A program made the position numbers and the translations under genes. The notes beneath the pieces are model-generated. The model searched no databases. It worked only from the letters and a program-made list of their open reading frames with translations, and was not told where the DNA came from. Below, in pieces: positions 1 to 8,107 of a DNA stretch of 59,515 bases. Source of the DNA: Bacillota bacterium (lineage in GTDB: Bacteria > Bacillota > Clostridia > Clostridiales > Clostridiaceae); the NCBI GenBank assembly GCA_030706015.1, contig JAUZPI010000020.1, positions 1 through 59,515 of the forward strand, in the 5' to 3' direction. How positions within the stretch are numbered: the stretch's first letter is position 1; each line of letters begins with the position of its first letter.

Positions 1-54
1 CCTACGACACTTCGGGTATGAACCGAATGCTCTAGCCAGCTGAGCTATTCCGCC
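1..54 (-). tRNA. tRNA-Met (CAT), cut by the window edge
   Basis: This is the 5' part (54 nt) of an elongator tRNA-Met. It is identical base for base to the corresponding part of the complete copy at 283-359, and the anticodon stem-loop (TTCGG/CCGAA around loop TTCATAC) is inside the visible part. The 3' end lies left of the window. Confidence 0.9.
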
Positions 55-61
55 ATGTTAT

Positions 62-137
<76 letters not shown>

Positions 138-143
138 ATATTG

Positions 144-232
144 TGGTGCCGAAGACCGGAATCGAACCGGTACGGTGTGTTAGCACCGCAGGATTTTAAG
201 TCCTGTGCGTCTGCCAGTTCCGCCACTTCGGC
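144..232 (-). tRNA. tRNA-Leu (TAA), copy A
   Basis: An 89-nt class II tRNA with a long variable arm and encoded CCA. The anticodon stem CAGGA/TCCTG encloses loop CTTAAAA, giving anticodon TAA. It is identical to copy B at 449-537. Confidence 0.95.
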
Positions 233-282
233 ATATATTAATATGTATTCATTTTTCAATGCTACACATTACAAATCAATTA

Positions 283-359
283 TGGTAGCGGAAATAGGAC
301 TTGAACCTACGACACTTCGGGTATGAACCGAATGCTCTAGCCAGCTGAGCTATTCCGCC
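283..359 (-). tRNA. Elongator tRNA-Met (CAT), copy B
   Basis: A 77-nt tRNA with encoded CCA. Its acceptor stem is fully paired (GGCGGAA side), unlike the initiator next to it, so it is read as elongator tRNA-Met. Anticodon loop is TTCATAC. Confidence 0.95.
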
Positions 360-366
360 ATGTTAT

Positions 367-442
<76 letters not shown>

Positions 443-448
443 ATATTA

Positions 449-537
449 TGGTGCCGAAGACCGGAATCGAACCGGTACGGTGTGTTAGCACCGCAGGATT
501 TTAAGTCCTGTGCGTCTGCCAGTTCCGCCACTTCGGC
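449..537 (-). tRNA. tRNA-Leu (TAA), copy B; first tRNA of the transcript
   Basis: An 89-nt tRNA-Leu(TAA) with CCA encoded. It is the promoter-proximal gene of the minus-strand tRNA operon; the consensus promoter lies about 27-55 bp upstream. Confidence 0.95.
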
Positions 538-563
538 ATGTGTCTCTCTCAGCGACAAGATTT

Positions 564-592
564 ATTATATAGCATGCTTTAATTATTGTCAA
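564..592 (-). promoter_or_regulatory. Consensus sigma-A promoter of the tRNA operon
   Basis: On the minus strand TTGACA (587-592) and TATAAT (564-569) are separated by exactly 17 bp. Both hexamers are perfect consensus, as expected for a stable-RNA promoter. Transcription should start near 557, shortly before tRNA-Leu. Confidence 0.9.
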
Positions 593-680
593 CAACTATT
601 TTAATTAATTTATATAATTATTGCGATGTTTTTTAATCTGAAATTGTATATCCTTTTTATATAAGATGAAAAAATCACTT

Positions 681-709
681 AAAAATTAAAAGGGCTATAA
701 AATAGCCCT
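681..709 (-). terminator. Rho-independent terminator after yabR
   Basis: An 8-bp stem AGGGCTAT/ATAGCCCT with a 3-nt loop is followed on the minus strand by TTTAATTTTT. It closes the long spoVT/HU/divIC-yabR direction before the tRNA promoter. Confidence 0.85.
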
Positions 710-715
710 CAATGA

Positions 716-1132
716 TTAAAATCCAGAATTTTTCTTAGTATAGCCTCCTCGGCCCTTAGCTTCTTGATGTCTTTTTAAATCTTGAAATCTTTCTTCGCTT
801 TCTTTCAAAAACTTAGATAATTTATCTTCAAAATTTACTGAAGGTGCTTTTTCCTTACCTTTATTCCAATCTATTTCAACAGGCTTAACAGACTTTTTAG
901 CTATATTAGCCTGTTTTATTGATAAGCTTATTTTGCCATTTTCGTCTACAGCTAGCACCTTTACTTTTACTTTATCATTTTCGCTTAAATGTTCTCTTAT
1001 ATCCTTTACAAAACTATCTGCAACTTCAGAGATGTGAACAAGTCCTGTTTTACCCTCCACATCTATAAATGCACCAAACTTTGTAATGTTAACCACTGTA
1101 CCATCTAAAATACTTCCTGTCTTTAAGGTCAT
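716..1132 (-). CDS. yabR: S1 RNA-binding domain protein, YabR-like
   Basis: A 138-residue protein with one S1 (OB-fold) RNA-binding domain at about residues 1-74 (motifs GTVVNITKFGAFIDV and GLVHISE), then a basic, low-complexity tail of about 60 residues. Family members (B. subtilis YabR, general stress protein 13 type) bind RNA and are thought to associate with ribosomes; the exact role is not settled. It follows divIC as in B. subtilis. A GGAGGAG ribosome binding site precedes the ATG. The domain is certain; a cellular role cannot be read from the sequence. Confidence 0.9.
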   Translation of the reverse strand: MTLKTGSILDGTVVNITKFGAFIDVEGKTGLVHISEVADSFVKDIREHLSENDKVKVKVLAVDENGKISLSIKQANIAKKSVKPVEIDWNKGKEKAPSVNFEDKLSKFLKESEERFQDLKRHQEAKGRGGYTKKNSGF

Positions 1133-1198
1133 ATTAAAAAGACTCCTCCTTAAAAATAATGTTTATATAATTTTAAATTTAATATAGTTTGATAATTA

Positions 1199-1477
1199 TC
1201 ACTTAGCACTACTACTATCTATTACAGGTGTTTCGCCTTCTTTAATAAGACCTAATTTCTCTCTAGCTAATTTTTCAACATAACCAGAACTTTGGGACAA
1301 CTTGACTTCTTCCTGTAAATTTTTATTTTCTTCTTTTAGCTTCGCTTCCAGTTTGTTAACTTCATTCATATTGGTTTTTATATTGTGCATAACGATTTGT
1401 TGTCTAATCATAATATAACAAACATTTATTATTAAAACAATAACAATTAAATGTTTTAATTTAAACCTCTTTATCAT
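1199..1477 (-). CDS. divIC: Septum formation initiator DivIC (FtsB/DivIC family)
   Basis: A 92-residue bitopic protein: basic N-terminus, one membrane segment at about residues 9-25, then a coiled coil at about 33-60 with heptad-like Lys/Glu, and the conserved C-terminal block YVEKLAREKLGLIKEGE. DivIC pairs with FtsL and DivIB in the divisome and scaffolds septal peptidoglycan synthesis. The size fits the family and the position between yabQ and yabR matches the B. subtilis order, which supports DivIC over another FtsB-like protein. Confidence 0.9.
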   Translation of the reverse strand: MIKRFKLKHLIVIVLIINVCYIMIRQQIVMHNIKTNMNEVNKLEAKLKEENKNLQEEVKLSQSSGYVEKLAREKLGLIKEGETPVIDSSSAK

Positions 1478-1586
1478 ATTATATTCCCTTTCAATACCGT
1501 AGCATTCGCTAAATTATCATATATTTATTTTAATTTCTTTTTGAAATTTATTCAAGTTATTTATTCTTATTTTTTTTAAATTTTCT

Positions 1587-1967
1587 TTATAATTTATCGG
1601 CAAACAATTGAAAAGGATAAAATAATATATTTAAAAGCACTCTAAGTACCTTTCCTATAGACACTAAGAACTTATATTCAATACTTATAAACGGTTTACT
1701 TAGTAGTCTTAGGTAAATATACAGCCCTAAAATTATAAATAAATATATATATGAACTAAGGTAAGCCTTAATTGTATAAAATAAAAATATAAATATAATT
1801 ATGGCGGCGAGTATCCAAAAAAGTATATCCTCGATAAAAGTCAGAATTTTATTAGGATTTTCAAATCCTCTTATTATCCTATATATATCAAATAACACTC
1901 CTATAAGTATTCCTGATAAGAAACTATATATAATTAAATTAAACTGAAAATGCGTTGTTAACAACAT
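1587..1967 (-). CDS. yabQ: Spore cortex biosynthesis membrane protein YabQ
   Basis: A 126-residue, strongly hydrophobic protein with about four membrane segments (roughly 10-30, 43-63, 65-85, 95-118). The N-terminal motif GVLFDIYRIIRG is typical of YabQ. In B. subtilis YabQ is made in the mother cell under sigma-E, sits in the outer forespore membrane and is needed for cortex formation. It starts 8 bp after yabP, so the two are almost certainly co-transcribed. Confidence 0.85.
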   Translation of the reverse strand: MLLTTHFQFNLIIYSFLSGILIGVLFDIYRIIRGFENPNKILTFIEDILFWILAAIIIFIFLFYTIKAYLSSYIYLFIILGLYIYLRLLSKPFISIEYKFLVSIGKVLRVLLNILFYPFQLFADKL

Positions 1968-1975
1968 TATCTTTT

Positions 1976-2269
1976 CTACCTAAATAGCCTACTGATAATA
2001 CTATCATTTTCTTTTTTCTTCTCACTTCCGCTGTAAACACAGGAGTTTATACTTCCAACAATTACTACATCGCCATTTTGTACATCTAATTTATTCATCT
2101 TTAAGCCATCGCCTTTTACAGTGAGAGTCCCTAAGTTGGTATTTAATATAATCTGTTCATCGTTAAAACTAACCACTTCAACCACGCCACTAAGAGATAG
2201 CTTTCTTCTATTTTCTAGAGTTAGGTTGCTTTTTCTGTCTTCTATCTTAATTTCTTTTTTTGCTTCCAT
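1976..2269 (-). CDS. yabP: Sporulation protein YabP
   Basis: A 97-residue soluble protein of the YabP/YqfC family. The core at about residues 14-80 shows the family pattern (ENRRKLSLSGVVEVVSFNDE, then LGTLTVKGDGLKMNKL). In B. subtilis it is a sigma-E-dependent mother-cell protein and YabPQ form one unit; the molecular activity is unknown. The ribosome binding site is very strong (GGGGGGAGAG). A candidate sigma-E promoter lies directly upstream at 2297-2325. Confidence 0.88.
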   Translation of the reverse strand: MEAKKEIKIEDRKSNLTLENRRKLSLSGVVEVVSFNDEQIILNTNLGTLTVKGDGLKMNKLDVQNGDVVIVGSINSCVYSGSEKKKENDSIISRLFR

Positions 2270-2296
2270 ATCTCTCCCCCCTAATCTACTTCTAAA

Positions 2297-2325
2297 TTTA
2301 TATGAATGTAAACCGGGAGTTATTA
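2297..2325 (-). promoter_or_regulatory. Candidate sigma-E promoter of yabPQ
   Basis: On the minus strand TAATAAC (2319-2325) and CATATAAA (2297-2304) are 14 bp apart. They match the Bacillus sigma-E consensus (KMATATT, N13-15, CATACAHT) at 5 of 7 and 6 of 8 positions. The position 28 bp upstream of yabP and the known sigma-E control of yabPQ support it. Confidence 0.5.
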
Positions 2326-2340
2326 CTCAAAATAAATAAA

Positions 2341-2610
2341 TTAGCTTTCTTCTTCTGTATCTTCCTCTCCAGAAATAATCTCATACATGTTCTTTGCTTG
2401 TTCCTTCAGCGCATGCTGTGCAACATTTATAATTTTAGCCTTTAAAGTTTTTTCTGCATATTTTATTTCTATTATGTCATTTTCCTTTACATCTGTGCTT
2501 GGTTTTGCAACCTTTCCATTTATAGTCACTCTTCCACCTTCACAAGCTTCTTTTGCAACAGTTCTTCTCTTTATAATCCTGGAAACTTTCAAATACTTAT
2601 CTAATCTCAT
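2341..2610 (-). CDS. rqcP: RqcP, S4-domain ribosome quality-control factor
   Basis: An 89-residue protein that is almost entirely one S4 RNA-binding domain (MRLDKYLKVSRIIKRRTVAK, then GRVTINGKVAKPSTDVKEND), with an acidic tail. The family (YabO/Hsp15-like, renamed RqcP) works with RqcH on obstructed 50S subunits, stabilising the P-site tRNA during C-terminal Ala tailing. The gene sits between HU and yabP, as yabO lies between mazG and yabP in B. subtilis. Confidence 0.9.
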   Translation of the reverse strand: MRLDKYLKVSRIIKRRTVAKEACEGGRVTINGKVAKPSTDVKENDIIEIKYAEKTLKAKIINVAQHALKEQAKNMYEIISGEEDTEEES

Positions 2611-2640
2611 ATAATCCCTCCGCTCTTATTTTACCTATAA

Positions 2641-2665
2641 TAAAAACCCGGGCTGCACCCGGGTT
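2641..2665 (-). terminator. Rho-independent terminator after the HU gene
   Basis: An 8-bp perfect stem AACCCGGG/CCCGGGTT with loop ctgca is followed on the minus strand by a T-run (TTTTTATTAT). A second, AT-rich hairpin (TATACCA/TGGTATA, 2672-2690) lies between it and the HU stop codon. Together they should insulate the highly expressed HU gene from rqcP. Confidence 0.9.
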
Positions 2666-2696
2666 AATATGTATACCAACTACTGGTATATTAGAA

Positions 2697-2972
2697 TTAT
2701 TTATTAACTCTATCTTTTAACTCTTTTCCAGCCTTGAATACAGGAACTGTTGATGCTGGTATAATTATTTCTTCTTTTGATCTTGGGTTTCTTCCTTTTC
2801 TTTCAGCTCTCTCTCTAGTTTCAAATGTTCCAAAGCCTACTAGTTGTACCTTTTCTCCCTTTTCTAATGTTTCTTCAACACTTTCTATGAAAGCTTTTAA
2901 TGCTGCTTCAGCATCCTTCTTAGTTAAGCTACCTTTTTCTGCTATACTTGCGATTAATTCAGTTCTATTCAC
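2697..2972 (-). CDS. hup: HU family DNA-binding protein
   Basis: A 91-residue histone-like protein covering the full HU fold: helix-turn-helix dimer core at 1-45, then the beta arm with the signature GFGTFETRERAERKGRNP and the conserved tip region. HU wraps and bends DNA in the nucleoid. Size and motifs match B. subtilis HBsu. It is a single-gene unit with its own terminator, inserted between mazG and rqcP. Confidence 0.96.
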   Translation of the reverse strand: MNRTELIASIAEKGSLTKKDAEAALKAFIESVEETLEKGEKVQLVGFGTFETRERAERKGRNPRSKEEIIIPASTVPVFKAGKELKDRVNK

Positions 2973-3081
2973 TTTTGTTACCTCCTTAAATTTGAGAGTA
3001 TACTACTGATAAAATAGCATATTCTTCATAAATAATAAAATTCCTCTTTTTTTAGATTGATTTTATAAAAATTTCATAAAT

Positions 3082-4527
3082 TCACACCTTTTTTGCTTGT
3101 TCCCATAGTTGGTCCATCTCTTGCAAGGACATATCTTCTAATCTTATTCCTTTTGCAATAGCTGAATTCTCTATGAATTCAAAACGTTTTATGAATTTAT
3201 CTATAGTATAATTTAATGCAAACTCAGGGTCAATGTCAAGGAATCTTGCAACATTTACTACAGCAAATGTTAAATCCCCCACTTCTTCTAATATTTTGTC
3301 CTTATTATTACCTTTATATACACCCTTTACCTCAGTTAATTCTTCTAACACCTTATCCATTGCACATTCAACTCTATCCCAATCAAAACCTACCTTTGCA
3401 GCCTTTTTTTGTACCTTTTCAGCTCTCATTAATGCAGGCATATTTTTAGGCACATGCTTTAGCTGATCAGTATGAGTATCTAGTCCCTGCTGTTTTTGCT
3501 TAATCTTATCCCAATTAACTAATACCTGTTCAGAGTTTTCCGCAGACATATCCCCAAATACATGAGGATGCCTTTCAATCATCTTTTCACAAATACCCTT
3601 AATTACGTCATTTATATTAAAATAGCCATCTTCTTTACTTATTTGAGCATGAAAAACCACTTGTAGCAGCACATCTCCTAGCTCTTCTACCAGAGCATTA
3701 TCATCATTATTATCTATAGCTTCCAACACTTCATAACTTTCTTCTATTAAATACTTCTTTAGAGATTCGTGATTCTGTTCCCTATCCCAAGGACATCCAC
3801 CCTCACCGCGCAATCTATCCATAATATCTAACAAATCATTAAAGTCTTTGGTGGAACTTGTATTACGAGGAATGTATAATGAGGTCAAGTAATCTATGTC
3901 TTCCTGTCTATCCAACTCATATAACGGCATCTTCCTTACGCTCTCCATATCCTTTATACCAGCAGCTCTAATAAAATATAGTTCTGTCTCATCATCATAG
4001 TAATCCAACAATGCCAGTTTAACTTCTGAAGCAATAAATTTATTATATACTTGAGTCACTATAGTTCCTATCCTTTTATCTAGCAGTTGATTTTTAATGT
4101 CAAATGCATCTATAACTTTCATTCCCTCAACAGGGTCTATCTTTAAAGTTTCGATTATAGCATCAATAAAACTTACAGCAGGTAATATTTCTAATTCAAT
4201 TCCTTGAGATTCACATAGTTCCTTTAAAATTATTACCGACTTTTCTGCCACTAATGGATGCCCTGGTACAGCATAAACTATTTCATTAAATTCTCCGTGT
4301 TTCTTAACTAAGTCTTCCGCTATAGATTTATATACATCATCAAAGCTTGTTGAGTTCTCATATTTATCATCGTAAGTCTCAAAACTTACACCTATAGAAT
4401 TCAAATATTCAACCGTTGGGTGTTTCTGGGTCCTTAGATATACTTTAGAAGTACTCTTAAGTGCTTCTAGCGCTGCAAGAGTTAACGCTTCCTTTGAGCC
4501 CGGACCTAATCCTAAAACCTTAATCAT
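3082..4527 (-). CDS. mazG: Tetrapyrrole-methylase-like / MazG NTP pyrophosphohydrolase fusion (YabN type)
   Basis: A 481-residue two-domain protein. Residues 1-about 220 resemble SAM-dependent tetrapyrrole methylases (VLGLGPGS at the N-terminus, a YAVPGHPLVAE motif near 65-75). From about 230 there are two MazG units: GGCPWD with EESYE and EELGD metal-binding acidic motifs, and a second set near 400-430 (EELTE, EEVGD). MazG hydrolyses nucleoside triphosphates, removing abnormal ones. The same fusion is B. subtilis YabN, next to spoVB as here. Whether the methylase half is active is unknown. Confidence 0.93.
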   Translation of the reverse strand: MIKVLGLGPGSKEALTLAALEALKSTSKVYLRTQKHPTVEYLNSIGVSFETYDDKYENSTSFDDVYKSIAEDLVKKHGEFNEIVYAVPGHPLVAEKSVIILKELCESQGIELEILPAVSFIDAIIETLKIDPVEGMKVIDAFDIKNQLLDKRIGTIVTQVYNKFIASEVKLALLDYYDDETELYFIRAAGIKDMESVRKMPLYELDRQEDIDYLTSLYIPRNTSSTKDFNDLLDIMDRLRGEGGCPWDREQNHESLKKYLIEESYEVLEAIDNNDDNALVEELGDVLLQVVFHAQISKEDGYFNINDVIKGICEKMIERHPHVFGDMSAENSEQVLVNWDKIKQKQQGLDTHTDQLKHVPKNMPALMRAEKVQKKAAKVGFDWDRVECAMDKVLEELTEVKGVYKGNNKDKILEEVGDLTFAVVNVARFLDIDPEFALNYTIDKFIKRFEFIENSAIAKGIRLEDMSLQEMDQLWEQAKKV

Positions 4528-4583
4528 TTATTTCTCTCCTCCTAGTACCGAAAGCACATTGACTTTCAAGCAAACAAAGTTAA

Positions 4584-6131
4584 TCACCATTTTACCCCTC
4601 TTTTTAGCAGTCTAGTTTTTATTTGAGCATAGCTGAATATACCAAATAAAATTATAAGAATCGAATAAACTAATGCCCCTATGGATATTGCCGCCAAACA
4701 GGAGATGGATATACTCATTGTATTATTATAGACATAGATGTAAATAAACACAACCGTAATAGTCATAAGAATTGCTGCATATGCAGGTTTTATAATTACA
4801 TCATAATAGTTTATCTTAACCTTTAATGTTCTAGTCATTGCCGTTACATTTAATATTGCAGCTATAATATATGCAGTTACAGTTCCTATTACAGCTCCAT
4901 AAACATTAAACGCTGGTATAGGAACCAGATTTATAGTTACAAATATCTTAACTATGCATGCAATAATCAAGTTCAATACTGGTATTCTATATCTACCTAC
5001 GCCTTGGAGTATAGCGGTATTTGTCTGTGCTAAAACAATAAACGGAATGGATATACTTAAATATTTTAATATTAAAGCTCCATCTGCATGCCCGGGGAAA
5101 ATGAGATTAAAAATCGGGTCAGACATAAAAAATAATCCACAGAAAGAAGGGATACCAATTACCATCGCTACTCTAGTAGCCAACTGAACTTTTCTTTCAA
5201 CTTCTTTTTTATTGCCCAGTATAAATGCTTCAGAAATTATAGGAACTAAAGAAGCGCTCAAAGCTATAGAAAGTGTTAACGGAACATTCACTAACACAAA
5301 TGCTTTTCCTGTTAATTGTCCATATAATTCTGTGGCTCTTTTAACGTCAAACCCTGCCTGCAAAAGTTTTTGAGGTACAAGAATAGAATCTATTAAACTC
5401 ATTACAGTACCTACAGCTGCACCCAGTGAAATTGGTATAGCTATATATAAAAGCTTGCCCATTACATCTATATTATTCCTTACTTTAATAACTCCGAGTT
5501 CTTTTTTTACCTTCACATACTTTCTTATAAGATATATGCCCCCCAAAAGACCTCCCGCTGCTGCTCCAAAAGCAGCCCCACCTGCTGAATACTCTATTCC
5601 CTTAGGAATTAGTATGTATGCAAGTCCAACACCTACTATTACCCTTCCCATCTGCTCTAGTATTTGTGAAACTGCAGTAGGGCTCATATTTTGCAGACCC
5701 TGAAATAAGCCTCTAAAAGCACTCATTATACCTATTATTAAGGGTGCAAATGCTATACCTATTAAGGAATAATAGGATTTTTGATCCCAATTAAAAAATG
5801 ACACTAACTGTTTTGAAAATAGTGATAGAAATACACTAAAACCTCCCCCAATTATAATCATTAACAAAATTGCTTTTTTTAGAACCTGTATTATCCCTTC
5901 ATTGTCTCCCACCGCATTTCTCTCAGAAACCATTTTTGATACAGCTACAGGTATGCCTGATGCCGTAGCAATAAAGAACATATATAATGGATATGACATT
6001 TGGTAATATCCTAACCCCTCATCACCTATAAGCATTACCAATGGCCATCTGAAAAAAATTCCAAGAAACTTGGCTAATATGCCTGCAATGCCTAATATAA
6101 ATGTCCCCTTTATAAGCGATTGCTTTTTCAT
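4584..6131 (-). CDS. spoVB: Stage V sporulation protein B (MOP-superfamily flippase)
   Basis: A 515-residue integral membrane protein with about 14 predicted segments, of the polysaccharide transporter/MVF type. The N-terminus (KQSLIKGTFILGIAGILAK) and the GLGYYQMSYPLYMFF stretch are typical of SpoVB/YtgP. SpoVB is thought to move lipid-linked precursors for spore cortex peptidoglycan. I take the ATG at 6131, 8 nt after GGAGG; a longer reading from 6146 would begin with a TTG that overlaps that site. An inverted repeat covers the ribosome binding site. Confidence 0.92.
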   Translation of the reverse strand: MKKQSLIKGTFILGIAGILAKFLGIFFRWPLVMLIGDEGLGYYQMSYPLYMFFIATASGIPVAVSKMVSERNAVGDNEGIIQVLKKAILLMIIIGGGFSVFLSLFSKQLVSFFNWDQKSYYSLIGIAFAPLIIGIMSAFRGLFQGLQNMSPTAVSQILEQMGRVIVGVGLAYILIPKGIEYSAGGAAFGAAAGGLLGGIYLIRKYVKVKKELGVIKVRNNIDVMGKLLYIAIPISLGAAVGTVMSLIDSILVPQKLLQAGFDVKRATELYGQLTGKAFVLVNVPLTLSIALSASLVPIISEAFILGNKKEVERKVQLATRVAMVIGIPSFCGLFFMSDPIFNLIFPGHADGALILKYLSISIPFIVLAQTNTAILQGVGRYRIPVLNLIIACIVKIFVTINLVPIPAFNVYGAVIGTVTAYIIAAILNVTAMTRTLKVKINYYDVIIKPAYAAILMTITVVFIYIYVYNNTMSISISCLAAISIGALVYSILIILFGIFSYAQIKTRLLKRGVKW

Positions 6132-6142
6132 AATCACTACCT

Positions 6143-6179
6143 CCAAAATTATCCTAAGTATACTTATTTATAATTTTGG
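6143..6179 (-). promoter_or_regulatory. Inverted repeat overlapping the spoVB ribosome binding site
   Basis: In the transcript CCAAAATTAT (6170-6179) is perfectly complementary to ATAATTTTGG (6143-6152), whose final GG is the first GG of the spoVB GGAGG. A 12-bp palindrome TAAGTATACTTA (6155-6166) fills the loop. The structure could hide the ribosome binding site. Confidence 0.5.
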
Positions 6180-6296
6180 ATTATTATTACTACTTCATCA
6201 CTATAGTCAAATATATTTATTATATGTTTAAACCCTTGTAACGGGAACTTGTCTAAGTTAAAATTATACTTTTTGACAACTATAATATTATAGAAC

Positions 6297-6339
6297 ATGC
6301 TAAAAACAATAAATGGCAGCATTGCCGCCATTTATTGTT
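6297..6339 (-). terminator. Terminator after spoVT
   Basis: A 13-bp perfect stem AACAATAAATGGC/GCCATTTATTGTT (6305-6317 with 6327-6339) includes the spoVT stop codon. The minus strand continues with TTTTTAGC, a short U-run. Confidence 0.8.
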
Positions 6340-6886
6340 CCATCTGTTTTCCAAGGAAAGATGATGCAGTTTCAGCTAATTTTACTTCAAGCTCAGCAAA
6401 AACTTGACCTTGTTCTTTTGAAAGTATCACCACTGCTCCTATTGCATCTCCCTCTGAAATAATAGGTGATACTATTTGTGCCGAATATTTTCCCTCTAAT
6501 TGTTCATCTTCGTATAATGGTATAAATTTATTCGCATTAGCTGATGAATTATAGGTTTTTCTATCGTCCATTATCTTTTCTAATTCACTACTTACGCGTT
6601 TTTCTATATATTCCTTTTTTGCTGAACCGCTAACTGAAATTATGCTGTCTTTATCACAAATAAGTACAATATGACCAATAGCCTGATTTAAAGATTCAGC
6701 ATATTCCTTAGAAAAGTCACTTAATTCTTCAATAGGTGAGTATTTCTTTAAAATCACTCCACCTTCTCTGTCTGTAAATATTTCTAATGGATCTCCTTCT
6801 CTTATCCTTAAAGTTCTTCTTATTTCTTTTGGTATTACTACTCTACCCAAATCGTCTATACGCCTAACAATTCCAGTAGCCTTCAT
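6332..6886 (-). CDS. spoVT: Stage V sporulation protein T, AbrB-family regulator
   Basis: A 184-residue protein. Residues 1-53 are the swapped-hairpin AbrB-type DNA-binding domain (MKATGIVRRIDDLGRVVIPK, nearly identical to B. subtilis SpoVT); the rest is a GAF-like domain ending FLGKQMEQ. SpoVT is a forespore transcription factor that tunes sigma-G genes late in sporulation. The ATG at 6886 is chosen because the known family N-terminus starts there and GGAGGG lies 9 nt upstream. A sigma-G-like promoter is 45-75 bp upstream. Confidence 0.96.
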   Translation of the reverse strand: MKATGIVRRIDDLGRVVIPKEIRRTLRIREGDPLEIFTDREGGVILKKYSPIEELSDFSKEYAESLNQAIGHIVLICDKDSIISVSGSAKKEYIEKRVSSELEKIMDDRKTYNSSANANKFIPLYEDEQLEGKYSAQIVSPIISEGDAIGAVVILSKEQGQVFAELEVKLAETASSFLGKQMEQ

Positions 6887-6930
6887 CTCATTTTTCCCTC
6901 CTAAGTTTATGTAAACTGTAATTACAGTCA

Positions 6931-6960
6931 TAGTATCCTACTAAATATGAAATTTTATAC
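6931..6960 (-). promoter_or_regulatory. Candidate sigma-G promoter of spoVT
   Basis: On the minus strand GTATA (6956-6960), an 18-bp spacer and GATACTA (6931-6937) match the sigma-G/sigma-F pattern (gnATR, N17-18, cATnnTA) except for the first base of the -10. spoVT is known to be sigma-G-dependent in B. subtilis. Confidence 0.6.
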
Positions 6961-7022
6961 ACAATATGTATAGTTTTAATTTAAATACTAAAAAGAACAT
7001 GTTTATTGTAAAAAAAGCACAT

Positions 7023-7051
7023 AAAAAAGCACCTATATAATATATAGGCGC
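7023..7051 (-). terminator. Terminator after prsA
   Basis: A 10-bp stem GCGCCTATAT/ATATAGGTGC (one G-T pair, 3-nt loop, 7029-7051) is followed on the minus strand by TTTTTT. Confidence 0.85.
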
Positions 7052-7057
7052 CTCTTT

Positions 7058-8059
7058 TTACATTACATTTTCTTCATACTTAGTTATTTTAACATCTTTT
7101 TTCCATTTAGCTAATTGATCTGTGTAAATTTTTTGTGTTTGTTGATCTTTTAAAGTTTGTTTTATTTGATCCTTTACTTCATCTAATTTTTTAACTGGAT
7201 ACTCAGTCTTCTTTATACATTTTATAACATGGAATCCGTATTGAGTTTGAACAGGTGCTGAAATCTCGCCTTCTTTAAGTTTTAAGGCTGCATCACTAAA
7301 TTCTTGAACAAAACCTGTATTTGATTCATCAACTTCTCCTAAGTCTCCACCATTATCCTTTGATCCAGTATCAGTAGATACTTCTTTAGCAACCTTAGCA
7401 AAATCTTCACCATTCTTCAATCTTGTCTCAACCTTATCAGCCTCATCTTTAGTTGCTACAAGTATATGTGCTAAGTGTATTTTGTTTGGTTGAGTTGTAA
7501 ATTGAACTTGATTTTTGTTGTAGTAATCTTCTATGTCCTTATCAGTTATCTTAACGTTCTTAGTTAATTCATCTACTAGTTTTTGTATTATGATTTGGCT
7601 TCCTAAACTAGTCTTCAATCTAGCCTCAGTAAAACCAGCATCACTTAATGCTTTATTAAAGTCTGCATCAGTTTTATAACCCTTTTTAATTTCTGCATAC
7701 TTTGCATCTTCTTGCTTCTTTAAGTCCGCATCACTTGGAACAAGCTTTTTACTCTTAGCTTGATCTAACAGAACTTTTTCATCTATCATATTGTCAAGCA
7801 TTTGATCTTTTTGTTGTTTAAGTTGAGTTTTGGCATCATCATTACTCATGTAATTGTTGCCGTATTGAGCTTTTAATTGAGTAATTACTGAAGTCATTCT
7901 CTCATCAAGCTCACCCCTAGTTATCTTCTCTGAACCAACCTTTGCTACTGTGCTCTTTGCTATACCTTCAGGTGTTTTTGCAATCATTTTACAACCTGAA
8001 GCTGAAACAGCCACAACACTTATAAGTGCCATTGCTACGAAACGTCTTACGTTTTTCAC
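7058..8059 (-). CDS. prsA: PrsA-type peptidyl-prolyl isomerase lipoprotein (foldase)
   Basis: A 333-residue lipoprotein. The signal peptide ends in a lipobox ASG|C with the modified Cys at residue 23. A SurA-like N-terminal domain (about 30-185, Lys/Gln-rich) precedes a parvulin-type rotamase domain (about 190-290; IHLAHILVAT, GGDLGEV, FSDAALKLKEGE, GFHVIKC). PrsA folds secreted proteins outside the membrane. I start at GTG 8059, behind a GGGGGA site; an in-frame upstream start at 8101 would spoil the signal peptide. Its place between mfd and spoVT differs from B. subtilis. Confidence 0.93.
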   Translation of the reverse strand: MKNVRRFVAMALISVVAVSASGCKMIAKTPEGIAKSTVAKVGSEKITRGELDERMTSVITQLKAQYGNNYMSNDDAKTQLKQQKDQMLDNMIDEKVLLDQAKSKKLVPSDADLKKQEDAKYAEIKKGYKTDADFNKALSDAGFTEARLKTSLGSQIIIQKLVDELTKNVKITDKDIEDYYNKNQVQFTTQPNKIHLAHILVATKDEADKVETRLKNGEDFAKVAKEVSTDTGSKDNGGDLGEVDESNTGFVQEFSDAALKLKEGEISAPVQTQYGFHVIKCIKKTEYPVKKLDEVKDQIKQTLKDQQTQKIYTDQLAKWKKDVKITKYEENVM

Positions 8060-8107
8060 TATTATTCCCCCACTCATTTCTATTTTATTTTTAATACACA
8101 TAGTTCA

